Below are positions 51,191-61,275 of a stretch of 64,000 nt of DNA, in pieces (within the stretch, counting starts at the first letter, position 1; the number at the start of each line of letters is the position of its first letter). Origin of the DNA: Collinsella aerofaciens (GTDB lineage Bacteria; Actinomycetota; Coriobacteriia; Coriobacteriales; Coriobacteriaceae); NCBI RefSeq assembly GCF_028209625.1, contig NZ_JAQLDU010000015.1:1-64000 (forward strand), written 5' to 3'. Position numbers and translations under genes: made by a program. The notes under the pieces were generated by a model, which was given only the letters and a program-made list of their open reading frames with translations, had not been told where the DNA came from and searched no databases.

Positions 51191-53335
51191 ATGACTCCTA
51201 TAGAGTGCGCGAGAAATAACATTGAGCCTGTTAGCCACGATGGTTCCAGCATTTTGCAGAAGATTCTTCGGTATTTTGCTATTTCACTTATGATTGCAAT
51301 GGCCTTGGAGATTCTCGTATTCAATTTCCCGTTCTGGGAATCTTTGCTATTTGGGAACGCGAAAGAAGTGGATTGGAGCCTTGGTCCTGGATTGGAGATT
51401 CAGGATGACAGGACGATTAAGGTCGTAGATCCCGAAACCGCCTATATTGAATTCGATGCCGATGGATGTCGTGTCGAGAATCTTTACCTTGATATCGCTG
51501 TTCCAGGCTGGACATCTTCGTCATGGAGAACGTCGACTGGCCCTTATTTAGCAATAAAGGTTCTTGCTACTGACGAAGCGAACTCATCTTTCTTTGAACT
51601 TCCTTCTTACAATTACTGCGGCGGTATGGAAAGCTCGAAATACCTTCGCCTGCATCTTTCTGGGGTTTCACATAAGATGCGGGTGCTTATTCAAGAAGAA
51701 TCGGGGTTCAGCTTTGATTTTCGAGGCGCGTCTATTAATGCCATGAGGCCGTTTTGCTTCGAGCTCATCCGATTTGGGATTGTTGCATTATTGGCTTGTG
51801 CGCTCCTTGCTTTCCGACCCTCATCTAGTCTTTACAGGACTAGATTGTTTCCAATTCGCCCTGTTGTTATCGGATGCATTGTCGCGTTAATGACCGTTGA
51901 GATGGCGGGATCTGTTGTTGTCAGCCGATTGTCTGGGGTTGTTGACAATCCAGCTAACGGTCCAACAATTAGCGGGCCGGTTGCATTTGACTTCAATCAA
52001 TACAATCATCTTGCGGATGCGTTTTTGTCGGGCAAGGTTTCCTTAGACCTTCCCGTGTCCGCCGTTCTCTCTGATATGGAAAACCCGTACGATACTTCAG
52101 CTCGAGCTCAGGAATTATCTCAGGCTGGTGAGTATTACTACCTCGACTATGCTTTTTATAACGGGCATTACTACTCGTATTTCGGTGCGCTTCCGGCATT
52201 GGTTGCGTTTGTTCCCTTCAAGTTGTTAACTGGCCGTGATCTTAGAACGGATCAAGTCGTTCTCGCTTTGGGGGTGATCTTCATTTGCGCTTTCAATGCG
52301 TTGCTGTATTGCTTGGCAAAGCGCTATCGACAAGATGTCTCCCTTGGTCTGTTCGCACTTTCTTCAGTGTCATTTTTTGTTGCGAGTGGACTGCTGTACC
52401 TTGTTTTTCTCCCACAGATTTATTCTGTCCCTATTTTATCTGGCTTAATTGTTGTGTTCTTGGGCTTGTCGTGTTGGATATCTGCGGAGCGTTTGGATGG
52501 AGACCACGGGGGCTTCAAGAAGAGCTACCTCATCCTTGGTTCATTTCTGATTGCCCTGTCATTGGGCTGCCGGCCCCAATACGTGCTGGTCTCTTTGCTT
52601 GCCTTCCCGATTTTTTGGAATGCGATATTTCGGGAACGTCTGTTTTTCTCAAAAAAGGGCGTTGGCAACACGGCGTCGGTAATTGCGCCATTTATTCTCG
52701 TTGCAATTCCCGTCATGCTGTATAACGGCATGAGGTTTGAATCGGTCTTTGATTTTGGTGCCGCATACAACCTGACTGGTAGCGATATGACTTCGCGAGG
52801 AATTGACCTATCGCGGTCCCTTCCCGCTTTGTTCCAGTATTTGGTTCAGCCTTTGAGTATTTGCGCACGGTACCCGTATGTTTTCGGTGTAGACATGGCT
52901 GTTGATTTCCAGGGCTATTGGTTTTATGAGCCTTATCTTGGAGGATTGCTGCCCATCGCTCCGTTCTTGCTCGTGGGCCTTGCTTGCATTCCGCCCGTGT
53001 TCTCCAAGAGTAAGCAGGGTCAGAAGGCTGCCATCATCTTTTCGCTCATTGTCGCATCGGTAATCCTTTTTGCGGATTTCCAGATTGCGAGTATTACAAT
53101 GCGGTACTTCAGTGACTTCTCATGGTTATTGATTTTGCTTGTGTTTGGAGTGCTGCTTCAGACTCCTGGTTTTGTGGAAGGTAAAGGTGTGATTTTTAGG
53201 ATTACGGTTGCACTTATCGGACTGACAATCCTCTTGGGGTTTTGGATCTTGTTGTCTCCCGATCGTTATGGCGCTCTGGTGAGCACATGTCCGTCCGTGT
53301 TCTATGGTGTGGCTCAGATGCTATGTCTTGTTTGA
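51191..53335 (+). CDS. Large multi-pass membrane protein, GT-C-like
   Basis: The protein has 714 residues; I chose the ATG at 51191 (GGAG 6 bases upstream). One N-terminal membrane helix is followed by a roughly 150-residue outer domain, then about 10-12 helices. A segment with YYYLDYAFYNGHYYSYFG between helices resembles the outer loop of GT39/PMT-like proteins in actinobacteria. The function is probably sugar transfer from a lipid donor. It starts 18 bases after the acyltransferase gene. Low GC, as in its upstream neighbours. Confidence 0.7.
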   Translation: MTPIECARNNIEPVSHDGSSILQKILRYFAISLMIAMALEILVFNFPFWESLLFGNAKEVDWSLGPGLEIQDDRTIKVVDPETAYIEFDADGCRVENLYLDIAVPGWTSSSWRTSTGPYLAIKVLATDEANSSFFELPSYNYCGGMESSKYLRLHLSGVSHKMRVLIQEESGFSFDFRGASINAMRPFCFELIRFGIVALLACALLAFRPSSSLYRTRLFPIRPVVIGCIVALMTVEMAGSVVVSRLSGVVDNPANGPTISGPVAFDFNQYNHLADAFLSGKVSLDLPVSAVLSDMENPYDTSARAQELSQAGEYYYLDYAFYNGHYYSYFGALPALVAFVPFKLLTGRDLRTDQVVLALGVIFICAFNALLYCLAKRYRQDVSLGLFALSSVSFFVASGLLYLVFLPQIYSVPILSGLIVVFLGLSCWISAERLDGDHGGFKKSYLILGSFLIALSLGCRPQYVLVSLLAFPIFWNAIFRERLFFSKKGVGNTASVIAPFILVAIPVMLYNGMRFESVFDFGAAYNLTGSDMTSRGIDLSRSLPALFQYLVQPLSICARYPYVFGVDMAVDFQGYWFYEPYLGGLLPIAPFLLVGLACIPPVFSKSKQGQKAAIIFSLIVASVILFADFQIASITMRYFSDFSWLLILLVFGVLLQTPGFVEGKGVIFRITVALIGLTILLGFWILLSPDRYGALVSTCPSVFYGVAQMLCLV

Positions 53336-54421
<1,086 letters not shown>

Positions 54422-54487
54422 GTTACCACTGATTGAGGGCGCCGTTGCGAACCACTCGCGGTGCCCGAGTACGAGAGACGCCTTCTC

Positions 54488-54549
54488 GGCCCGTGCGCGC
54501 CCTTGCGGACCTGGGGATGACCCCCGGGGAAGCTCACCGCGCACGGGCC
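54488..54549 (+). terminator. GC-rich inverted repeat after rfbB
   Basis: GGCCCGTGCGCG and CGCGCACGGGCC are perfect 12-bp arms, with inner C-rich/G-rich pairing in a loop of about 38 bases. No T run follows, so its role as a terminator is uncertain. Confidence 0.4.
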
Positions 54550-54686
54550 GGGGCTTCGATAAGATATCGATGTTATTGTTGCGAAGGTCGCTTATGCGCG
54601 GCACTTGAAATGCGAGAAGTGGCGCCGAGTGCTTATATTCCTGCTAACATAAATACGTTGGTTCAGATTAAAGGATGGTCGTTTGA

Positions 54687-55757
54687 ATGGCTGAAGCCCC
54701 TGCAGTCTCATTGTTGGTTCCAATTTGTAATGTCGAAAAGTATCTTCGCCAGTGCCTTGAGTCGGCTCGCGAACAATCACTTTCGAACATCGAGATTATA
54801 TGCATAAACGATGGGTCGACGGATAGCTCCCTCGATATCATCAATGAATATGTCGAAGCCGATCCTCGCTTCCGAGTTCTTGACAAGCCTAATTCTGGCT
54901 ATGGCGACTCCATGAACAAGGGTCTCTCGATGTGCACCGGTGAGTACGTCGGCATTCTTGAGTCGGACGATTTCTTGGACTCAGGTGCATTGGAAACAAT
55001 GTATCGAGCAGCCAAGCAATGCGACGCCCAGGTGGTTAAGTGCGACTTTTATCTGTACTGGTCTCTTCCCGAAGAGCGCAATGAGAAGTTCGGCTGGGTC
55101 GATGCGCTTCTTGAAGGCCATGTGAACCCCCAAGTGGAGCGAGAGGTGTTTTATCGAAAGCCATCGATATGGTCGGCTATCTATCGAAGGGATTTCTTGG
55201 AGAAGAACGATATTTCGTTCCTGCCTTCGCCGGGCGCTTCGTATCAAGATGCTGGCTTTAACTTCAAGGTATGGGCTTCGTGCGATAACGCGGTCTTGCT
55301 TAATGAGGCCTTCCTACACTATCGCCAGGATAATGAAAAGTCCTCGGTCAATTCTCCTGGCAAGGTTTTCTGCGTCTGCGACGAATACGAGGAGATGCAT
55401 CGATACCTCGATTCGCATTGTCAGGCCAGGATATATCTGCGATCCGTCCTAGCAAAAATGCGCTTCGATAGCTATGAGTGGAACTATGACCGGCTGTCTC
55501 CTGAGCTTCGAGAGCAATTTGTTCCTCGGATGGTTGAGGATGTGAATTCTGATCTACAGCAAGGCTATAGTGATCTCAACATTTTCGAGCCCTCCAAGCG
55601 GCTTAATCTAATTCTTCTGCTTCACGATTCCAAGTTGTATGGAGTGCTTCGGTCTTCGGATGGCTCACGTACTCGAAAAGAGCGCTTTGTTAGGCTGATG
55701 CGGGCGGGGGGATTGCTGTCTGCAATTCGATTGGCTTTGTTCCGATTGACCCACTAA
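54687..55757 (+). CDS. GT2 glycosyltransferase
   Basis: The protein has 356 residues. The N-terminal GT-A domain has SLLVPICNVEKYLRQCLES, CINDGSTDSS and an ESDDFLD metal motif. The C-terminal part has no membrane helix and resembles the helical tail of wall and capsule GT2 enzymes such as CpsJ-like proteins. A conserved QDAGFNFKVW motif matches the catalytic ED-type region. It adds a sugar to the growing surface polysaccharide in the cytoplasm; donor and linkage are unknown. The next gene starts 18 bases later. Confidence 0.88.
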   Translation: MAEAPAVSLLVPICNVEKYLRQCLESAREQSLSNIEIICINDGSTDSSLDIINEYVEADPRFRVLDKPNSGYGDSMNKGLSMCTGEYVGILESDDFLDSGALETMYRAAKQCDAQVVKCDFYLYWSLPEERNEKFGWVDALLEGHVNPQVEREVFYRKPSIWSAIYRRDFLEKNDISFLPSPGASYQDAGFNFKVWASCDNAVLLNEAFLHYRQDNEKSSVNSPGKVFCVCDEYEEMHRYLDSHCQARIYLRSVLAKMRFDSYEWNYDRLSPELREQFVPRMVEDVNSDLQQGYSDLNIFEPSKRLNLILLLHDSKLYGVLRSSDGSRTRKERFVRLMRAGGLLSAIRLALFRLTH

Positions 55758-55775
55758 CTAATTCCGGAGAAGTGA

Positions 55776-56996
55776 ATGACCAAGCTGAGTATCATTGTTC
55801 CCGTCTATAACGTTGAACGGTATCTCCCTGTCTGCCTTGATTCTATTCGAAACCAGACATTTAGGGATATCGAAATAATCTGTGTCGATGATGGGTCAAC
55901 CGATAGATCTTCGAACATTCTGGAGATGTATTCGAAGGTCGAACCTAGAATGCGAATCATCAGTAAAGAGAACGGGGGGCTGTCTTCCGCGCGCAACGCT
56001 GGTATTCGCTGTGCCACGGGTGACATTGTTTGCTTTGTTGATTCTGACGACTTCTTGGACAAGACGGCTGCAAAGCGTATAACTGACGCCTTTGATTCCA
56101 CGCATGCTGATTTGATTACGTTCGGTGGGCGCGTGTATCCTCAATTCCTTTCTAATTGGTGGCTGGATAAAGTACTTTCTCCTCGCGACACAATGTATGC
56201 GTCATTCGATCCGTCTCTTTTTGCTCTCGAGGCTGCTGAGCCGTTCGCTTGGAGAACGGCTTGTCGTCGCGAATTTCTAATTGAAGAGCGACTGTGGTTT
56301 GATGAGGAACTTCGGTTTGGAGAGGACAAGTTATTTCATTACATGGCTTATCCTCGGTCTCGGAAAACCGTGTTTCTGTCTGACAAACTGTATGACTATC
56401 GGGTGAATCGAGCCGATTCCCTTATGGCAACCAGAAATGACGATAAGGTCTTGAGGATATATGACCATCTACGAATCTCGGATCGTATATGCTCGGATTG
56501 GAAACAGTCTGGGAATGCTGAGCGCTTTGGATCTCAATTGCTCAGTTTAATTGGTGAGTTTGTGTTCATGGATGTCATGACAGCTCCTGTTCAGGATAGG
56601 ACAATGCTCGCCAATTTTCTAAAGTCGATCTTGGAGACGTACTTTTCGGACGTTCAATTAAAAGCGCTCCTCCATGATAGAGAGTACGGTGCGATGGCTC
56701 GTGCGATACTAATCGATCGACGTCGCCTATTTGGACCACGTCGAAAGATGATGTTCTATCTTGGAACTCTTAGGAATAATCCCATTGACTTTTTGCGACG
56801 GGGTCGAGAGAGGCTCGCTTCATTGGGCGCTGTTCTTAAGATGCGCCAGATGGCGGGTCGGATTTTTCCTCCGTCGTCTCGGACTGTCGCGCTACGTCAT
56901 CTTGAATCAGAATTTGTCCAGAAGGAAAGCGTCGCGCTTCTGAACTCTATCGAGCTTCTACGTATTGAGCTAGGGAATGTTGAGTCGGAGAAGTAG
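55776..56996 (+). CDS. GT2 glycosyltransferase
   Basis: The protein has 406 residues from the ATG at 55776 (CCGGAGA upstream). Standard GT2 start SIIVPVYNVERYLPVCLDS, CVDDGSTDRS, NGGLSSARNAG and a VDSDDFLD metal motif, then RFGEDKLFHY as candidate catalytic region. The C-terminal 120 residues are basic and helical, perhaps for membrane association. It is co-transcribed with the upstream GT2 gene. Confidence 0.88.
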   Translation: MTKLSIIVPVYNVERYLPVCLDSIRNQTFRDIEIICVDDGSTDRSSNILEMYSKVEPRMRIISKENGGLSSARNAGIRCATGDIVCFVDSDDFLDKTAAKRITDAFDSTHADLITFGGRVYPQFLSNWWLDKVLSPRDTMYASFDPSLFALEAAEPFAWRTACRREFLIEERLWFDEELRFGEDKLFHYMAYPRSRKTVFLSDKLYDYRVNRADSLMATRNDDKVLRIYDHLRISDRICSDWKQSGNAERFGSQLLSLIGEFVFMDVMTAPVQDRTMLANFLKSILETYFSDVQLKALLHDREYGAMARAILIDRRRLFGPRRKMMFYLGTLRNNPIDFLRRGRERLASLGAVLKMRQMAGRIFPPSSRTVALRHLESEFVQKESVALLNSIELLRIELGNVESEK

Positions 56997-57044
56997 CGTA
57001 TCAGGTACCAGGCCGTATCTCTTTGGCTGTGAGGCTGCGGCAAT

Positions 57045-57077
57045 CGGAGGCTCCGTCAGGATCTGACGGAGCCTCCG
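57045..57077. terminator. Terminator between the GT2 genes and licD
   Basis: CGGAGGCTCCGTCAG and CTGACGGAGCCTCCG form a 15-bp stem with a 3-base loop, with a pyrimidine-rich tail on the plus strand. It can serve the plus-strand GT2 genes and perhaps also the convergent licD unit. Confidence 0.85.
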
Positions 57078-57129
57078 TGTTTCTTCTAGCTCGTTTGTTG
57101 TCCTATGAGAAAGACGGGTATTTCATTGG

Positions 57130-58260
57130 CTAAACGGTATCTGGATTCTCAAGATGAAGAGATTCCAAATTGCTGTCAGTTAAATCGACGTGAGCAAAGT
57201 GCGTTGAGATATCGTCAGGTAATGAGTAGATGTTCCCATACACTTCAGTTAATAACTTTTCAATATTTGCCGGTGCTTCACATGGCGCACCTTCAAACGC
57301 GATGCGTTGAGTTGGAAGAACGTCGCCTTTCGAGCATATCCAATCATATCCATTGAGATCGGTCAGATTGTCGATTCCCCAAATGAGCCCACTGCCGTTG
57401 GCGGAGATGATTCCATCATCTTCCGCTTGGTTTAAATAGGCATCAAAGATGGCTGCGGCCTTTTCTCCTAATATTGAATTTTCGGAAACATACCCCGCTG
57501 CTTGCCACTCTTGATACCAATCCTGAGAGATGAAATGTTCGATCATTTCGCCTCTCAGGGCAGCCTGCTTCTCAAACGTTGCATGTGTGACGTCGCTGAC
57601 CTCGTCAAAGAGAAAAAGGTCAAGGAAACAGGGAATATTCTCGTTGGAGTATTTGAAGCGAATCTGTCGGCAGAAGGCAAATGCATCGTAAACGACGGAA
57701 ACTGAGTAGCGTGAATCGTCCTCAACTATTTCTACCAATTTTTTAATATCTGCTCGAGTCATTCCGAGGTCTGTATCATCGTCCCATGGAATGAAACCTC
57801 CGTGTCTGACAGCGCCCAGGAGAGTTCCAAAAGCAATCCAGTAGTCAAGATTGTGTGCTTTACAGAGCTCATTGAATTCTGACAATAATTGTGCGCAGCC
57901 TAGTTGATGTAGCCGTAATGGGCCTGTGGCGGGCGGAATGCTTTTGAAGAAACGTTTTCGAGCATCTTCTGGCAGCTCTCCGTCTTTCCTGTAGAGTTCC
58001 CATAGCATGATGACGGTCTTCGAATCGTGGGCTTTAATCGCCTTTTCAAGCCGTTCGAATTCACAGGCAAGATGTCCGTTAATGCCGATGTCTGCTTGTT
58101 CGGTTCTAGAAAAAACGCGGTCATATTGGGCCGTTGTTTCGCATTTCAAAGACTCGATCGAATCCCTGAGGGATTCGATCGAGTCTTTGAGTGATTCTAT
58201 TGAATCCCTCGTGTTTCGCACTGCGCGCCGTGTCGATGGGAGTAGATCAAGAATGTTCAC
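57130..58260 (-). CDS. LicD-family phosphotransferase with N-terminal heptad repeats
   Basis: The protein has 376 residues with a GTG start at 58260 (AAAGGA upstream). The LicD domain (about 120-340) has WIAFGTLLGAVRHGGFIPWDDDTD with the DDD metal cluster. LicD enzymes move phosphocholine, and relatives (fukutin type) move ribitol- or glycerol-phosphate, from a CDP carrier to glycans. Before it is a coiled coil with three DSIESL(K/R) heptads, encoded by three 21-base repeats that include a perfect 45-base palindrome. The cytidylyltransferase gene lies 3 bases upstream, pointing to a CDP-linked donor made by the same operon. Confidence 0.88.
   Translation of the reverse strand: MNILDLLPSTRRAVRNTRDSIESLKDSIESLRDSIESLKCETTAQYDRVFSRTEQADIGINGHLACEFERLEKAIKAHDSKTVIMLWELYRKDGELPEDARKRFFKSIPPATGPLRLHQLGCAQLLSEFNELCKAHNLDYWIAFGTLLGAVRHGGFIPWDDDTDLGMTRADIKKLVEIVEDDSRYSVSVVYDAFAFCRQIRFKYSNENIPCFLDLFLFDEVSDVTHATFEKQAALRGEMIEHFISQDWYQEWQAAGYVSENSILGEKAAAIFDAYLNQAEDDGIISANGSGLIWGIDNLTDLNGYDWICSKGDVLPTQRIAFEGAPCEAPANIEKLLTEVYGNIYSLPDDISTHFAHVDLTDSNLESLHLENPDTV
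58146..58190. repeat. Perfect palindrome inside licD heptad repeats
   Basis: Arms of 22 bases (58146-58167 and 58169-58190) are exact reverse complements around one central base. Because of this both strands encode DSIESL heptads. It overlaps three 21-base tandem units. Confidence 0.9.
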
Positions 58261-58263
58261 TGC

Positions 58264-58815
58264 TTATCCTTTAAGACTCGTCTTAATGTCGCTGGTAGAA
58301 ATCCCGGGCGTTCGATTTAGGTATTGAACCTGGCAGATATCCCTCAGCGATTCAAAACGCGGATCGTTTTCCCAGTCACTTCCCATGCAGACTGTATCAA
58401 TCTGAAAGGTCTCTACGTCTGTTGCTTTTTGTTCCCAGCTATTTTCAGGGATTACAAGGTCAACGTAGCGTATCGCTTCGAGCATTTCCTTTCGCACATT
58501 ATACGAATAGAAGCTTTTCTTTCCCTTTAGTGCGTTGAATTCGTCGGTGGAAAGGGCAACAACGAGGTAGTCTCCAAGGGCAGCCGCCTGTTGAAGCAAG
58601 CGAATATGACCATAATGCAAGAGGTCGAAAGTACCATAGGTAAGAACTCGACGGAGCCCCGATTTCCCTCGCTGGTTGGCTTGCTGATGCAAAATACCCG
58701 ATCTTGTGATTGTAACGCTGTGGGGTTCTTCTGATATTTCGTGAATCGGAGGATGCCTGTGAGCTTCAGCTTGCGGCTCGATTCGTATCTCGGTGTTTAT
58801 TTCAGTCCCATTCAT
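58264..58815 (-). CDS. Cytidylyltransferase, TagD-like
   Basis: The protein has 183 residues from the ATG at 58815; a GTG at 58824 is an alternative. The cytidylyltransferase core begins near residue 57 with TYGTFDLLHYGHIRLL (HxGH nucleotide-binding motif) and ends with RTPGISTSDIK, both as in glycerol-3-phosphate cytidylyltransferase. The first 55 residues are an extra polar segment with no recognised domain. It would make a CDP-alcohol such as CDP-glycerol, probably used by the LicD enzyme encoded next. A choline-phosphate substrate is less likely, since LicC is of another family. Confidence 0.88.
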   Translation of the reverse strand: MNGTEINTEIRIEPQAEAHRHPPIHEISEEPHSVTITRSGILHQQANQRGKSGLRRVLTYGTFDLLHYGHIRLLQQAAALGDYLVVALSTDEFNALKGKKSFYSYNVRKEMLEAIRYVDLVIPENSWEQKATDVETFQIDTVCMGSDWENDPRFESLRDICQVQYLNRTPGISTSDIKTSLKG

Positions 58816-59094
58816 TCCTTGCACTCCCCGCGCCCTGTTGACTTGCAGTTTATATTAGCTTAATCAACGGTTTACGCCCCTATGGATATCGACGTAAACA
58901 CTGCGTGCCGTTATGCGGTTTTCAGCTTGTCTCGCGGTGCCGGCAACGGGTGCATGGCGTCTTGTTCAATCGATTCGATTTTGCGGCGGGGTGCGCCGGG
59001 TGCGATCGCGAGTGGAATCGTAGCCGGCGCTGTCTGGCTGGAGATAAGGGGAGGGTCTCCAATGTGCTAGATGTTTGGCTGACGGTACCGGTTC

Positions 59095-59562
59095 ATGAGA
59101 CTGCTGGTGTTCGACGGCACGGCCGAGGCGCACGACGATGGGGAGCCCTTTAGCCCGCTGTTCGTCTACGGCCAGAACAAGAGAGCGGGTGACATCGCCG
59201 TGGCCGGCTGCCCGCGCTACTACATCATGCGCTCCAGTTGGGTCATCGGTGAGGGACACAACTTCGTCAAAACCATGAAGGGTCTGTCCGACCGCGTCGC
59301 CGACCCGGAGAATAAACTTACCCAGATTACGGTCGCGGACGACAATCTGGGCCGCCTGACCTTCACGCGCGACATGGCCGCGGCCATCTTCCACGTGCTG
59401 GACGCGAAGGCCCCCTACGGCACCTACGGCTGCACCGGCTCGGGCGCCGTGAGGAGCTGGTCCGACATCGCCCGCGCTGTCTTCGAGGCCGCTAACGGCA
59501 ACGGCGGGAAGGTCGTGCCGGTGTCGACCGCCGACTGCTACGCCAGCGCCGCCTGTCCATAA
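59095..59562 (+). pseudogene. dTDP-4-dehydrorhamnose reductase fragment
   Basis: The frame begins at the VFDGT motif of RfbD and continues with FSPLFVYGQNKRAGD, YYIMRSSWVIGEG, NFVKTMKGLSDRVADP and TGSGAVRSWSDIARAVFE, ending after VSTADCYASAACP. The N-terminal NAD-binding third and the final part of the C-terminus are missing. It therefore cannot be a working enzyme. The GC is high like that of rfbB at 53402. It may be a scar of recombination in which an rml cluster was replaced. Confidence 0.85.
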
Positions 59563-59696
59563 GCGCGCAACCGACTCTCCTGATTGTATGCAGCTCGTCG
59601 AGGTGAGAAATCGCGCAAGCGCCCCTGTGTTATCATACGTTGTTCGGCAAGGGCGGCATCTGCCGCTAACGTGCAATCAATAGGGAGGCGTCGTCG

Positions 59697-60509
59697 GTGT
59701 CCTCACAGACTCTCGCAACCGAAAAAGCCCCGCGTCCGTATAAGAAGGACTTGCTCATCCTCGAGCAGCTCGTCACCAAGGACTTCAAGCTCAAATACCG
59801 CCGTAGTTTCCTCGGCGTGTTGTGGAGCGTTCTCAACCCGTTGCTCATGATGATCGTCATGTCCATCGTGTTTTCTTACATGTTTGGCAGCAACGTCCCT
59901 AACTTCCCGCTCTACCTCATCGTGGGCAACGTCACGTTCTCGCTCATGAGCGACTCCACCAACGCGGCACTTACGAGTATCATCAACGCCGCGCCCCTGC
60001 TCAAGAAGGTAAAGGTCAACCGGTACATCTTCCCGGTGCAGAAGGTCTTGTTCGCGCTCGTAAACTTCGCTTTCTCGCTCATCGCCGTGGCTATCGTCAT
60101 GCTGTTCTTTCAGGTTATGCCCACGTGGCACTTCATCTGGCTGCCCCTGTGCCTGTTCTTGCTGATGCTCTTTTGCATCGGCGTGGGCATGGCCATCGGC
60201 GCGCTCTCCGTCTTCTTCCGCGACATCATCCATCTGTGGAGCGTCGTCATCATCGCGTGGACCTACCTCACGCCCATCTTCTGGGACCTCTCCTTGCTTA
60301 TCGACAAGGGCGCCCCGCACTGGATCATCATGCTGGTGAAGATTAACCCCATGTACAACTACCTCGAGTTCATGCGTGACATCTTCCTGTGGCAGCAGAA
60401 CCCCACGCCCACGGTGCTCCTCATGTGCATCGCGTGGGCCATCATCGCGCTCATCATCGGTATCTTCGTGTTCAAGAAGACCGAGCACAAGTTCATTCTC
60501 TACGTCTAA
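59697..60509 (+). CDS. ABC transporter permease for polysaccharide or teichoic-acid export
   Basis: The protein has 270 residues with a GTG start at 59697 (GGGAGG upstream). Six membrane helices follow a short cytoplasmic segment with LVTKDFKLKYRRSFLGVLWSVLNPL, the amphipathic entry typical of ABC2-type exporters (Wzm, TagG, RfbA-type). The ATPase gene follows 9 bases later. It moves an undecaprenyl-linked glycan across the membrane. Confidence 0.93.
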   Translation: MSSQTLATEKAPRPYKKDLLILEQLVTKDFKLKYRRSFLGVLWSVLNPLLMMIVMSIVFSYMFGSNVPNFPLYLIVGNVTFSLMSDSTNAALTSIINAAPLLKKVKVNRYIFPVQKVLFALVNFAFSLIAVAIVMLFFQVMPTWHFIWLPLCLFLLMLFCIGVGMAIGALSVFFRDIIHLWSVVIIAWTYLTPIFWDLSLLIDKGAPHWIIMLVKINPMYNYLEFMRDIFLWQQNPTPTVLLMCIAWAIIALIIGIFVFKKTEHKFILYV

Positions 60510-60518
60510 GGCGGCACC

Positions 60519-61274
60519 ATGGCAGACGCTACCAACACCGAATACGCCATCGAGGTCGACGATGTCACGATGGTCTTCAACATGGCCAGCGAGCAGCTCA
60601 ACTCCCTCAAGGAGTACTTCATCAAGCTCGTGCGCCACGAGTTGTTCTTCAAGGAATTCCATGCTCTGGAGCACGTGAGCTTCAAGGTTAAGAAGGGCGA
60701 GGTCATCGGCCTGGTGGGAACCAACGGTTCCGGTAAGTCCACCATGCTCAAGATTATCGCCGGCGTGCTCGAACCCACGAAGGGCACCGTGACGGTTCGT
60801 GGCAACATCGCGCCCCTCATCGAGCTGGGCGCTGGTTTCGATCTTGAGCTCACGGCGCGTGAGAACATCTTCCTCAACGGTGCGCTTTTGGGTTACTCCA
60901 AGCAGTTCATGGAGGAGCACCTGAACGAGATCGTGGACTTCGCCGAGCTGCGCGACTTTCTCGACATGCCTATGAAGAACTACTCATCTGGTATGGTCGC
61001 GCGTATCGCGTTCGCCATCGCCACCGTGGTGGAGCCCGACATACTCATTGTCGATGAGACGCTCTCCGTGGGCGACGTGTTTTTCCAGGAGAAGTGCGAG
61101 CGCCGCATCCAGAGCTTCATAGATTCCGGTAACGTGACTGTGCTGTTCGTGAGCCATTCTATCGGGCAGGTGGAGCGCATCTGCACCTCCGCTGTGTGGA
61201 TCGAGAAGGGCCACGAGCGCATGATCGGCCCAGTGGACGAGGTCTGCGCGGCTTACAAGGCGCAGTTCGACTAA
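60519..61274 (+). CDS. ABC transporter ATPase for polysaccharide or teichoic-acid export
   Basis: The protein has 251 residues. Walker A VGTNGSGKST, signature NYSSGMVAR and Walker B ILIVDETLSVGD match the Wzt/TagH/RfbB-type group. An N-terminal stretch of about 40 residues precedes the core, as in TagH. It lacks the C-terminal carbohydrate-binding domain found in some Wzt proteins, so chain length may be sensed otherwise. It overlaps functionally with the permease gene just upstream; the glycosyltransferase gene starts one base after its stop. Confidence 0.94.
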   Translation: MADATNTEYAIEVDDVTMVFNMASEQLNSLKEYFIKLVRHELFFKEFHALEHVSFKVKKGEVIGLVGTNGSGKSTMLKIIAGVLEPTKGTVTVRGNIAPLIELGAGFDLELTARENIFLNGALLGYSKQFMEEHLNEIVDFAELRDFLDMPMKNYSSGMVARIAFAIATVVEPDILIVDETLSVGDVFFQEKCERRIQSFIDSGNVTVLFVSHSIGQVERICTSAVWIEKGHERMIGPVDEVCAAYKAQFD

Positions 61275-61275
61275 T

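Noticed and set aside
58007..58327. Plus-strand 106-codon frame with DSIESL repeats opposite licD
   Set aside because: The matching heptads come from the DNA palindrome; the frame has no start signal or other domain, so I treat it as a by-product.
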